Shown here: in pieces, positions 47,938 to 56,275 of the stretch | Layout: the number at the start of each line of letters is the position of its first letter | How positions within the stretch are numbered: the first letter of the stretch is position 1 | From: Candidatus Thiothrix putei | GTDB lineage: Bacteria; Pseudomonadota; Gammaproteobacteria; Thiotrichales; Thiotrichaceae | Length of the DNA: 64,000 nucleotides | Reading direction: 5' to 3' | NCBI GenBank assembly: GCA_029972225.1 | Contig: CP124756.1 | Span: 1,222,001-1,286,000 of the forward strand | Notes under the pieces: model-generated | The model's database searches: none | Told to the model about the DNA's origin: nothing | The model's input: the letters and a program-made list of their open reading frames with translations, nothing else | Program-made: the position numbers and the translations under genes

Positions 47938-49260
47938 ATGCTGAATCCAGTCGATGCTACGCACGTGCCGCCTGCCGTGCATCATATCCCCGCTGATAAG
48001 GTCTGTGGGCGTGCTAAAGATGTGATTCGGCGCTTACAAAAAGCGGGCTACGAAGCCTATCTGGTTGGTGGTTGTGTCCGCGATTTATTGCTGGGTTTAG
48101 TGCCGAAAGATTTTGATATTGCGACCAGTGCACATCCTGAAGAAATCCGGCGCTTATTCAATTCCTGCCGTTTGATTGGGCGGCGTTTCCGTTTAGCGCA
48201 TATTTACTATGGGCGTGATTATTTGGAAGTCGCTACTTTCCGCGCCCCGCATGATGACAGTGAGGATGGCGGTAAGGTCAATGATGCAGGGCGTATCATC
48301 AACGATAATGTCTATGGCACGTTGGAAGAAGACGTGTGGCGGCGCGACTTCAGCATTAATGCGTTATTTTACGACCCGATCAGCGATGAGTTGTTGGATT
48401 TTGTCGGTGGTTTAGACGACCTGCGCCATGGCAAAATCCGCTTGTTAGGCGACCCGGAGCAGCGTTTCCGTGAAGATCCGGTGCGTTTGCTGCGTGCGAT
48501 TCGTTTCGCGGCGAAATTAGGGTTTGAAATTGAACCGGCTACCTTAGCTTGTATGCGCCCGATGGGTATTTTGCTCGAAGGCGTTTCCTCCGCACGTTTA
48601 TTCGATGAAATTATTAAGTTATTGCACAGTGGTCATGGCTGGAATACCTTTCAGTTATTGGGTGAATACGAGCTTCTGCAATATTTACTGCCCTTAACTT
48701 ACGAAAGCCTTGAGGATGATGATACGGGCAACTTTGCGCGAATGATTGAGCTATCGTTGCGCAATACCGATCAGCGCCTAGTCGAAGGCAAATCCGTGAT
48801 GCCTGGATTTCTCTATGCGGTGTTGTTGTGGCATGAAGTATCGGTAGTGGCTGAAGAGTTACAGAGAAAAGGAATGCCGGAACTGCAAGCGATGACCCAA
48901 GCCGCAACCGATGCTTTGCAGGATCAGGTGGATTTCACTGCTGTACCGCGCCGTTTCAGTAACATTACCCGTGAAATTTGGTTATTGCAGTCACGTTTTC
49001 GTTACCGTGATTTGCGGCGTGCGAATCTTTTACTGACCAATCCACGCTTCCGTGCCGCTTATGATTTTCTGTGCTTGCGTGCCGAAGCGGGTGAGCCTGT
49101 GAAAGATGAAGCCGAATGGTGGACAGCATTCCAAACGGCAACGCCCGAAGAGCGTGAGGTGATGTGCAAGGGGGCAGCGGTAAAAGGCAGTTTGCGCCGT
49201 CGGAAAAAGCGTCGCAAACCGGGCATTGTTACCAAAGCGGCGCATACGCCAGCATCATGA
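47938..49260 (+). CDS. pcnB: Poly(A) polymerase I
   Basis: 440-residue nucleotidyltransferase adding poly(A) tails that mark RNA for decay. The nucleotidyltransferase signature is YLVGGCVRDLLLGLVPKDFDIATSA. RRDFSINALFYDP and EQRFREDPVRLLRAIRFAAKLGFE separate it from the CCA-adding enzyme. A basic C-terminus (SLRRRKKRRKPG) fits RNA binding. ATG 47938 is the likely start; a GTG at 47905 is in frame. The stop overlaps folK by ATGA, a frequent pairing. Confidence 0.94.
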   Translation: MLNPVDATHVPPAVHHIPADKVCGRAKDVIRRLQKAGYEAYLVGGCVRDLLLGLVPKDFDIATSAHPEEIRRLFNSCRLIGRRFRLAHIYYGRDYLEVATFRAPHDDSEDGGKVNDAGRIINDNVYGTLEEDVWRRDFSINALFYDPISDELLDFVGGLDDLRHGKIRLLGDPEQRFREDPVRLLRAIRFAAKLGFEIEPATLACMRPMGILLEGVSSARLFDEIIKLLHSGHGWNTFQLLGEYELLQYLLPLTYESLEDDDTGNFARMIELSLRNTDQRLVEGKSVMPGFLYAVLLWHEVSVVAEELQRKGMPELQAMTQAATDALQDQVDFTAVPRRFSNITREIWLLQSRFRYRDLRRANLLLTNPRFRAAYDFLCLRAEAGEPVKDEAEWWTAFQTATPEEREVMCKGAAVKGSLRRRKKRRKPGIVTKAAHTPAS

Positions 49261-49748
49261 AGCCAGTGCTTTGCTATATTGGTTTAGGCAGTAATTTAGG
49301 TAATCCCACTGCCAATCTGCATTCTGCCATTGCGCAACTGTCCGGTGTTGAGGGCATTGAGTTGCGGGGCGTATCCCGCTTTTATGTGAGCAAACCGATG
49401 GGGCCGCAAGACCAACCGGATTATGTGAACGCGGTGGTTGGTATCCAAACCCGCTTTGCTGCACATGATTTGCTGCAAATCCTCTTTACGGTGGAACGGG
49501 CGCATGGGCGGGTGCGCGATGCCAGCCAGCGCTGGGGTGCGCGAACTTTGGATCTCGATTTGCTGCTTTACGGTGATGCTGTGATTGCGACTGCCGATTT
49601 GCACGTACCGCATCCCGGTATTTGTGAACGTTCCTTTGTGCTATTACCCTTGGCTGATCTTGCACCGCATCAGGTGTTTCCTGACGGGCGTAAGTTGCAA
49701 GATTGCCTCGCGGCCTTGGCATGTGATGATCTTCAGCCGCTGGGTTGA
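49257..49748 (+). CDS. folK: 2-amino-4-hydroxy-6-hydroxymethyldihydropteridine diphosphokinase
   Basis: 163-residue pyrophosphokinase of folate synthesis. Signatures are CYIGLGSNLGNPTANLHSAI, SRFYVSKPMGPQDQPDYVNAV and the catalytic RVRDASQRWGARTLDLDLLLYG. PHPGICERSFVLLPLADLAP follows. The start overlaps the pcnB stop (ATGA). The 3' end overlaps the end of the convergent RND permease gene by 16 nt, so no separate terminator exists between them. Confidence 0.96.
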   Translation: MKPVLCYIGLGSNLGNPTANLHSAIAQLSGVEGIELRGVSRFYVSKPMGPQDQPDYVNAVVGIQTRFAAHDLLQILFTVERAHGRVRDASQRWGARTLDLDLLLYGDAVIATADLHVPHPGICERSFVLLPLADLAPHQVFPDGRKLQDCLAALACDDLQPLG

Positions 49749-52700
49749 ACGACGTGCGTAAATGCTTGGTGTCCTTGCGTCATTTTGAACCACACGGTGT
49801 ATAACGCTGGTAAAAACAGCAGGGTCAACAGCGTTGCTACCAGTAAGCCGCCCATGATCGCAATTGCCATTGGCCCAAAGAATACGCTTTTCGATAGCGG
49901 GATCATTGCCAAAATCGCTGCCAATGCGGTGAGCATAATGGGGCGAAAACGCCGTACTGCGGCTTCAATCACTGCCTCACGTGGGACTTGCCCTTCGTCA
50001 ATATTGCGTTCAATCTGATCCAAAAGAATCACCGAATTGCGCATGATCATGCCGGAAAGTGCAATGGTTCCCAACATGGCGACAAAGCCAAACGGGCGGT
50101 TAAACAGCAATAGGAACAATGAAACTCCAATTAACCCAAAGGGAGCGGTTAGCACTACCATGATCACGCGCTGAAAACTTTGCAACTGAATCATGAGCAA
50201 AGTCAGTACCACCACGATGAACAGCGGGAAGCCTGCACCAATGGATTCATTGCCCTTAGCACTTTCTTCCACTGCCCCGCCGGTTTCCAACTTGTAACCT
50301 AACGGGAGTTTGGCTCGTATTTCTGGCAAGCGGGTTTCGACTTCTGCGGTCACGGTCGGTGCTTGAATTCTGCTGTAAATATCGCCGCGTACTGTGATGG
50401 TGCGGGTACGGTTGCGATGCCACAAAATACCTTCTTCTTGTACGTAGTCGATACTTGCCAGTTGCGACAACGGCACTGTTTTGCCGGTGGATGTCGGTAC
50501 ATTCAAGCCAGCCAGCCGCGAAATCATGTCACGTTCACCCTCGACACCGCGCAGCAAGATGGGAATGGTTTGGTCGTGTTCACGGAATTCGCCAATCGGC
50601 GTGCCGCTCAAAGTGCTTTGTAACACTTGCGACAGGGCGGATTGGGTGACACCGAGGCTGATGGCTTTTGCGGTATCCAGTTTGAGGCGAATCGCTTTGT
50701 TGCGTTCGTTCCAGTCCAGATGCACATTCACCAGATGCGGGTTGGCACGCATCACATTAGCGACTTGTTCGCCGAGGTCACGCAATGTCCACAAATCGTC
50801 ACCCGAAACGCGGAATTGCACCGGATAGCCGACAGGCGGGCCATTTTCCAAGCGAATCACCCGCCCACGCGCATGGGCAAATTGCCCACTATTGTCCAGT
50901 AACTCGATCAACTGACCGCGCAAGGTTTCACGATCGGCAATACTCTTGGTAGTAATCACGAACTGTGCAAAGCTGGCGGCAGGTAATTGCTGATCCAGCG
51001 GCAAGTAAAAGCGCGGTGAACCGTTGCCGACATACGCCACAAAATTCTCGACGTGCGCTTGCTGAGTATTTAAGTAGGTTTCCAGTTTATCCACTTCTGC
51101 TTGGGTGGCGTCTAACGACGAACCTTCAGGTAACTTCAGGTCAACGATCAATTCCAAGCGGGTGGCGTCCGGGAAAAACTGCTGTTGCACAAATTGGAAC
51201 ATGAAAATAGATCCGGCGAACGTCGCCACCGTCAGGACGATGACGGTCAGTGGGTATTGCACGCAAGCACGAATCAACCCCCGAAACCAGCGGTAAAATC
51301 CTTCGGCAAGATGGTGTTGGGCATCAAGCAAAGGTTTGAGCAGCCGCCCCATCACGCCCGTTTTTTTGGTGCTAGGGTCATGTGGCACATGATCCGGCAA
51401 TAATTTGTAGCCCAAATACGGGATGACAATGACTGCCGCAAACCACGAAATGACCAATGCAATCGTCACCACCTGAAAGATGGAGCGGGTAAACTCACCG
51501 ACCGACGATTGCGCCGTCGCAATCGGCAAAAAACCGGCTGCTGTCACCAGTGTTCCCGTCAGCATGGGGATCGCGGTGGTGGTGTAGGCGAAACTGGCGG
51601 CTTTGACCCGATCCCAGCCGTCTTCCATTTTCACCACCATCATTTCAATCGCGATAATGGCATCGTCCACCAATAGCCCCAGCGCCAGCACCAAGGAGCC
51701 TAATGAAATCTTGTGCAAACCAATACCGAACAGGTGCATCATGAAAAACGTCCCCGCCAATACCAGCGGAATGGAGAGTGCGACCACTGTTCCCGCCCGC
51801 ATTCCCAAGCTGATAAAACTCACCGCCAACACGATGATGATGGCTTCAGCCACCACTTGCAGGAATTCATTGATGGAGCGTTTGACGGCGGAAGGCTGGT
51901 CATTGACGCGGTGTAATTCCATGCCGATGGGGAGCTGGCTCTCGATGCGTACCAATGCGGTATCCAAGGATTTGCCCAGCGCAATAATATCGCCGCCTTT
52001 GCGCATCGACACGCCAATCCCCAAGGCTGCTTGCCCCTGATAGCGGAACGTGGAGTGTGGTGGGTCGGCATAGCCACGTTTTACCTCGGCGACTTCGCGG
52101 AGGCGCAAGGTGCGGTTGCCTAGATTGATTGGCAGGTTGCGGATGTCTTCCAGCTTGCTGAAAGCCCCTTCGGGACGCACGTAAATCCGGTCGTTATCCG
52201 TGTTATATGCACCCACTGCGGTGATGGTATTTTGTGCCTGCAATACGTCCACTAATTGTTGGACGCTGAAACCGAGGTTCGCCAGCTTGCTGTTGGAAAG
52301 TTCGATGGTGACACGTTCCTCTTGCTCACCAATGCTGAGGATTTTGGCGACATCTTTGACCAGTAATAGTTCTTTGCGGATATTATCAGCGGCATCACGC
52401 AATTGGGCGAAGTTGAAGCCATCCCCCGTCAGCGCAAAAATATTACCGTAGGTTTCGCCGAATTCGTCGTTGAAGGTGGGGCCAACCACCCCTTGCGGCA
52501 GGGTATGGCGCATATCCCCGACACGCTTACGAATGTCATAAAACATACCGGGCATGGCAGCAGAAGGCGCATCGTCTTTGGCTATGACGAAAATATTGGC
52601 TTCACCGGGGCGCGAAAAGCTGCGCACGACATCAATATAATCCGTTTCCAAAATGGTTTTTTCGATGCGCTCGGTGACTTGCGATTCCATTTCCTGCGCG

Positions 52701-52873
52701 GTAGCACCCGCCCAATACGCTTGCACCAGCATGACTTTAAAGGTGAAGGGCGGGTCTTCCGATTGCCCTAATTTGTTGTAGCCGAAAATACCCAAGCCTA
52801 GGGTCAGGATCATCAAATACAGCACAAAATTGCGGTGGCGTAGCGCCCATTCTGACAGGTTGAAGCTGCTCAT
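49733..52873 (-). CDS. RND efflux permease (first system)
   Basis: 1046-residue inner-membrane pump of the resistance-nodulation-division superfamily (AcrB type), exporting drugs or lipophilic compounds using the proton gradient. The N-terminus LSEWALRHRNFVLYLMILTL leads into the first porter loop. The proton-relay Asp-Asp is in LVDDAIIAIEMMVVKM (helix 4). Twelve membrane helices and two large periplasmic loops are expected from the length. It overlaps its adaptor gene by ATGA. The substrate is unknown. No outer-membrane TolC-like gene is in the window. Confidence 0.94.
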   Translation of the reverse strand: MSSFNLSEWALRHRNFVLYLMILTLGLGIFGYNKLGQSEDPPFTFKVMLVQAYWAGATAQEMESQVTERIEKTILETDYIDVVRSFSRPGEANIFVIAKDDAPSAAMPGMFYDIRKRVGDMRHTLPQGVVGPTFNDEFGETYGNIFALTGDGFNFAQLRDAADNIRKELLLVKDVAKILSIGEQEERVTIELSNSKLANLGFSVQQLVDVLQAQNTITAVGAYNTDNDRIYVRPEGAFSKLEDIRNLPINLGNRTLRLREVAEVKRGYADPPHSTFRYQGQAALGIGVSMRKGGDIIALGKSLDTALVRIESQLPIGMELHRVNDQPSAVKRSINEFLQVVAEAIIIVLAVSFISLGMRAGTVVALSIPLVLAGTFFMMHLFGIGLHKISLGSLVLALGLLVDDAIIAIEMMVVKMEDGWDRVKAASFAYTTTAIPMLTGTLVTAAGFLPIATAQSSVGEFTRSIFQVVTIALVISWFAAVIVIPYLGYKLLPDHVPHDPSTKKTGVMGRLLKPLLDAQHHLAEGFYRWFRGLIRACVQYPLTVIVLTVATFAGSIFMFQFVQQQFFPDATRLELIVDLKLPEGSSLDATQAEVDKLETYLNTQQAHVENFVAYVGNGSPRFYLPLDQQLPAASFAQFVITTKSIADRETLRGQLIELLDNSGQFAHARGRVIRLENGPPVGYPVQFRVSGDDLWTLRDLGEQVANVMRANPHLVNVHLDWNERNKAIRLKLDTAKAISLGVTQSALSQVLQSTLSGTPIGEFREHDQTIPILLRGVEGERDMISRLAGLNVPTSTGKTVPLSQLASIDYVQEEGILWHRNRTRTITVRGDIYSRIQAPTVTAEVETRLPEIRAKLPLGYKLETGGAVEESAKGNESIGAGFPLFIVVVLTLLMIQLQSFQRVIMVVLTAPFGLIGVSLFLLLFNRPFGFVAMLGTIALSGMIMRNSVILLDQIERNIDEGQVPREAVIEAAVRRFRPIMLTALAAILAMIPLSKSVFFGPMAIAIMGGLLVATLLTLLFLPALYTVWFKMTQGHQAFTHVVQPSG

Positions 52874-53946
52874 GCGCCCGCCTTGCCATCATACGGGATG
52901 GGGTTGATGATTTGCCCATTGCTCAGTTTGTGGACTCCGGCAGCAATGATTTTTGTGCCTGCTGGTAAGCCTGTCACGGTAACGCCTGTTTCGTGAAAAG
53001 CAGTTACGGTGACGGGCTGCAATTGCACTTGGTTGTCGGTATTCACTACCCACACGGCGGTTTGCTGGCCTTGTTGGAACAGTGCCGAAGCGGGCAACCA
53101 GCGGTCGTCGTTGGTGTGAATGTTGGCGAGGCTGACATCTGCTGTTACGCCTAGACGTAAATCGGGTGGCGGGTTCAACAAGCTGATTTTGACCAGAAAG
53201 CTGCGGGTAGTGTCGGTCGTGGGTGATACTTCGCGGACTTTGCCCTGAAAGACAGTGTTGGGTTGTGACCAGAGTTTGATGTCAGTGAGTGCACCTGTTT
53301 GCAGGGTTTGTACGGTGGTTTCGCCGACACGGATGTGGACTTCACGTTCACCTGCGTAAGCAATGCGGGCAACCGGTGTCCCGGCCGCAACCACTTGCCC
53401 CACTTCGATGTTGACTTGCGTGATAACGCCTGCTTGTGCGGCGCGTAATTCGGTGTAACCTGCTTGGTTGCCGCTCAGTTTGAGTTGGGCTTTGGCAGCA
53501 GCTACTTTGGCAGCGGCGGCATCATGGGCAGCTTGGGCGTTATCTAATGCAGATTGCCCGATGAATTGCTTGCGACGTAATTCGGCGACCCGTGCGAGTT
53601 CGGTTTTGGCGTTGGTGAAATCGGCTTCAGCGGCGGTCAGATTGGCACGAGCACTGCTTGTGTTCAGGTTTAAGTCAGTCGTATCAAGGCTGGCAAGCAC
53701 TTGCCCTGCGGTAACCGCATCGCCGACCTCGACGTTACGTGCCATCACTTTGCCACCGACGCGGAAGGCGAGATCGGCGGCTACCCGCGCTTGGGTTTCG
53801 CCGGAATAGGTTGCGCTGTTACGAGTGGCTTGGTCGCTGACTGTCCAAACTTGTGCGGGGCGGATGACGGTTGTGGGTGTTTCTGGCTCTTGACAGGCGC
53901 TGAGTGCCAGTAACAGTAGTAAGGGAAGAAAAGCTGAGTGCTTCAT
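52870..53946 (-). CDS. RND efflux periplasmic adaptor, lipoprotein (first system)
   Basis: 358-residue membrane fusion protein linking pump to outer membrane. The signal peptide HSAFLPLLLLLALSAC ends in a lipobox cysteine at residue about 19. The lipoyl half-motif GDAVTAGQVLASLDTTDL, the hairpin (about 100-165) and the second half QAGVITQVNIEVGQVVAAGTP follow. ATG 53946 follows GGAGAATCC and overlaps the tetR stop; an in-frame start at 54087 would lie inside tetR and lacks a signal peptide. It overlaps the permease by 4 nt. Confidence 0.93.
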   Translation of the reverse strand: MKHSAFLPLLLLLALSACQEPETPTTVIRPAQVWTVSDQATRNSATYSGETQARVAADLAFRVGGKVMARNVEVGDAVTAGQVLASLDTTDLNLNTSSARANLTAAEADFTNAKTELARVAELRRKQFIGQSALDNAQAAHDAAAAKVAAAKAQLKLSGNQAGYTELRAAQAGVITQVNIEVGQVVAAGTPVARIAYAGEREVHIRVGETTVQTLQTGALTDIKLWSQPNTVFQGKVREVSPTTDTTRSFLVKISLLNPPPDLRLGVTADVSLANIHTNDDRWLPASALFQQGQQTAVWVVNTDNQVQLQPVTVTAFHETGVTVTGLPAGTKIIAAGVHKLSNGQIINPIPYDGKAGA

Positions 53947-54581
53947 GGATTCTCCGGGGTCAGTGCGCCGCGCCATAACGCAGTCAAAGCATTTTCCAGC
54001 ATGAGCAGGTAATCGTTGGTGCAGGCACAGATCAGTGAACGTTCTTTCATCAATTCTTTGAGCGGGGTAGGGCGTAGCAGTTGCCATAATCCCAGAATGA
54101 GTGCGTAGCTTTGCAGCATCAGTGCTTGGTTGATCAAAGGGAAATGGCGTTGCAAGGCGGTCACTGTCGTATTGAGGCGAGCATAGGTGCGTTCCTCAAA
54201 AGCGTAACCCACTTCCAGAGGAATGTGCTTTTCCATCATGCCGTGGCATTGCGTTGCTAAGGGCAGGAAAATGGGGGTATCAAGCAGGAATTGGCGCTTG
54301 ATGGCGAACATATCGCCCATTACCATCGGCGTATCTTGCAATGCCCGTTGTGCGACACGGTTAAAAAACTCGGTTACATGGCGCTCATGGATGGCGAGAA
54401 ACAATTCTTCTTTGCTGCGGAAATACAGGTATACCGTGCCTTTTGCCACACCAGCCGCAGCGGCAATCTCAGCAACGTTCGTTATGCGGTCGGGTTGGGC
54501 AAGCCACTGCTGTTCAGCAGCATCCAAGATGGCTTCGCGGCGTTGTTCTTTGTCTTCGGGATTGGTGGCACGGATTTGCAT
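53943..54581 (-). CDS. TetR family repressor of efflux operon
   Basis: 212-residue repressor. The N-terminal helix-turn-helix is NVAEIAAAAGVAKGTVYLYFRSKEELF (residues about 36-62). The C-terminal ligand domain is diverse, as usual. It is the first gene of tetR-adaptor-permease and overlaps the adaptor by ATGA. Two TGAC-N5-GTCA palindromes lie directly upstream, the nearer one 2 nt from the start codon. The same pair occurs before the second RND operon, which has no regulator of its own, so this protein may control both. Confidence 0.93.
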   Translation of the reverse strand: MQIRATNPEDKEQRREAILDAAEQQWLAQPDRITNVAEIAAAAGVAKGTVYLYFRSKEELFLAIHERHVTEFFNRVAQRALQDTPMVMGDMFAIKRQFLLDTPIFLPLATQCHGMMEKHIPLEVGYAFEERTYARLNTTVTALQRHFPLINQALMLQSYALILGLWQLLRPTPLKELMKERSLICACTNDYLLMLENALTALWRGALTPENP

Positions 54582-54583
54582 AT

Positions 54584-54638
54584 AAATGACTGCTGGTCAG
54601 TTGTTTGTAAAGATTGTAAATGACCCACAGTCAGTTGT
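54584..54638. promoter_or_regulatory. Tandem TetR operators before tetR-RND operon 1
   Basis: Two copies of AAATGAC-N5-GTCAGTTGT at 54584-54604 (N5 TGCTG) and 54618-54638 (N5 CCACA), 34 bp apart. Each contains the palindrome TGAC-N5-GTCA. The near copy reaches within 2 nt of the tetR ATG and leaves no room for a normal ribosome binding site. Confidence 0.75.
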
Positions 54639-54674
54639 CTAGCGTATTGTTTCTTGCAGCGTTATCTCAATATC

Positions 54675-54709
54675 CATACAATTTGATGATCATGATGTGA
54701 GATTGTATG
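54675..54709. promoter_or_regulatory. Inverted repeat before DUF4143-type gene
   Basis: Perfect 8-bp arms CATACAAT (54675-54682) and ATTGTATG (54702-54709) around a centre containing ATGATCAT. It directly precedes the ATG at 54712 and could be an operator. Confidence 0.4.
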
Positions 54710-54711
54710 AA

Positions 54712-55899
54712 ATGCTAATACGTAACCTTGCCGTCACGCTGCGGCGACTCGCAACTGCCTTTCCTGTCGTGACTGTCACCGGCCCGCGTCAGTCGGGTAA
54801 AACCACGTTGGTGCGTGCGCTGTTTGCGGATAAGCCTTATGTTACGTTGGAAGACCCTATCGAACGTGAGTTTGCCCGCGAAGACCCGCGTGGTTTTCTT
54901 GCCAGATTTGCCAGCGGCGCAATCTTTGATGAAGCCCAGCGCTGGCCTGATCTATTCTCTTATTTGCAAGGCATGGTGGATAATGACCGGCAAGCGGGGC
55001 GTTTCATTTTGACTGGCTCACAACAGTTTGGTTTGTTAGCAGGGGTATCGCAATCTTTAGCCGGGCGAGCAGGTGTTACCCGTCTGTTACCGCTCACCGC
55101 CGATGAAATACCCGCAGTCAGTCAGGGTGACATTAGCCTGAATCAGTTATTACTGACGGGGGGCTACCCCACGTTGCATACGCAAGTCATACAGCCACAC
55201 GATTGGTTTGCCAGTTATGTTGCCACGTATGTTGAACGTGACGTGCGCCAAATCATTAATGTGCAAGACCTGAGTACTTTTCAACGGTTTCTGCGTTTAT
55301 GTGCCGGACGTACTGGGCAATTATTGAACCTGAATGGTTTAGCCAGCGAAACCGGGATTTCCCATACCACCGCCCGTGCGTGGATGTCGGTGCTAGAATC
55401 CAGCGGTCTGGTGCATTTACTGCCCCCTTATCACCGCAATTTCGGCAAACGTTTGGTCAAAACGCCCAAACTGTACTTCATTGATACCGGATTAGCGTGT
55501 TGGTTGTTGGGCATCCGTGCTGAAGAACACCTCGCCTTACACCCTTTGCGCGGTGAGTTATTTGAAACCTGGGTCATCAGTGAATGCCTGAAAGCGCGTT
55601 ACAATGCGGGTTTGCCTGCCGACTTGTATTTCTGGCGCGACAATAACGGGGTGGAGGCGGATTTGGTTTTCGAGTCTGGCAACCAATTGCAAACCGTTGA
55701 AATTAAATCGGGGCAAACCATCACCAGTGATTACATCAAAGCCGGTAAACGTTCCACCGCTTTTGCTGCTGGTGAAGCAACGTTAACACCTTGGTTGATA
55801 CATGGCGGTACGGATAATTACTTGCGCAGTGGCGTTGAGGTGATTGGTTGGCAACGACTTGCTCGTAAATTTGTATACAATAGCCCAATCATCGACTAA
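54712..55899 (+). CDS. AAA ATPase with DUF4143 domain
   Basis: 395-residue protein of the widespread AAA_14/DUF4143 family of unknown function. Walker A is VTGPRQSGKTTLVRALF (about residue 25). The Walker B-like segment ASGAIFDEAQRWPDLF and a sensor, RFILTGSQQF, follow. The C-terminal part contains a winged-helix region (NLNGLASETGISHTTARAW) and the DUF4143 nuclease-like segment GVEADLVFESGNQLQTVEIKSG. The ATG at 54712 fits the family start; a GTG at 54697 is in frame. It stands between the two efflux operons, 17 nt before yajD. Confidence 0.85.
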   Translation: MLIRNLAVTLRRLATAFPVVTVTGPRQSGKTTLVRALFADKPYVTLEDPIEREFAREDPRGFLARFASGAIFDEAQRWPDLFSYLQGMVDNDRQAGRFILTGSQQFGLLAGVSQSLAGRAGVTRLLPLTADEIPAVSQGDISLNQLLLTGGYPTLHTQVIQPHDWFASYVATYVERDVRQIINVQDLSTFQRFLRLCAGRTGQLLNLNGLASETGISHTTARAWMSVLESSGLVHLLPPYHRNFGKRLVKTPKLYFIDTGLACWLLGIRAEEHLALHPLRGELFETWVISECLKARYNAGLPADLYFWRDNNGVEADLVFESGNQLQTVEIKSGQTITSDYIKAGKRSTAFAAGEATLTPWLIHGGTDNYLRSGVEVIGWQRLARKFVYNSPIID

Positions 55900-55916
55900 C
55901 AATTGAGGAATCCACT

Positions 55917-56267
55917 ATGAAGGCCGACCACGCCAAAATTGTACTGAATGCCCGTAAAAATGCCGACGAACGCGCCAAAGGCTACCGCGAACAAGCCTTG
56001 AAGCTGTACCCGTGGATTTGTGGGCGTTGTGCGCGGGAATTCACGCACGCCAATTTGCGCGAATTGACCGTGCATCACCGCGATCATAACCACGACAATA
56101 ACCCGCCAGATGGCAGCAACTGGGAGCTGTTGTGCTTGTATTGCCACGATAATGAACATCAAAAGTTAATCGAAGCCGAGCACGGCGGTTCCGCCGGAAC
56201 CAGTGGTCCTGCGGCAGCAACGCACAACCCGTTTGCCGATTTGAAAGCGAAGATGCAGAAAAAATAG
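55917..56267 (+). CDS. yajD: YajD family HNH nuclease
   Basis: 116-residue small HNH-motif protein related to E. coli YajD. Metal-binding Cys pairs are CGRC (about residue 36) and CLYCH (about 75). The HNH core is LTVHHRDHNHDNNPPDGSNW. The C-terminal tail is low in complexity (GGSAGTSGPAAATHNP). Its role is unknown. It lies 17 nt after the ATPase gene and ends 8 nt from the convergent RND permease. Confidence 0.85.
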   Translation: MKADHAKIVLNARKNADERAKGYREQALKLYPWICGRCAREFTHANLRELTVHHRDHNHDNNPPDGSNWELLCLYCHDNEHQKLIEAEHGGSAGTSGPAAATHNPFADLKAKMQKK

Positions 56268-56275
56268 GCTACTGT

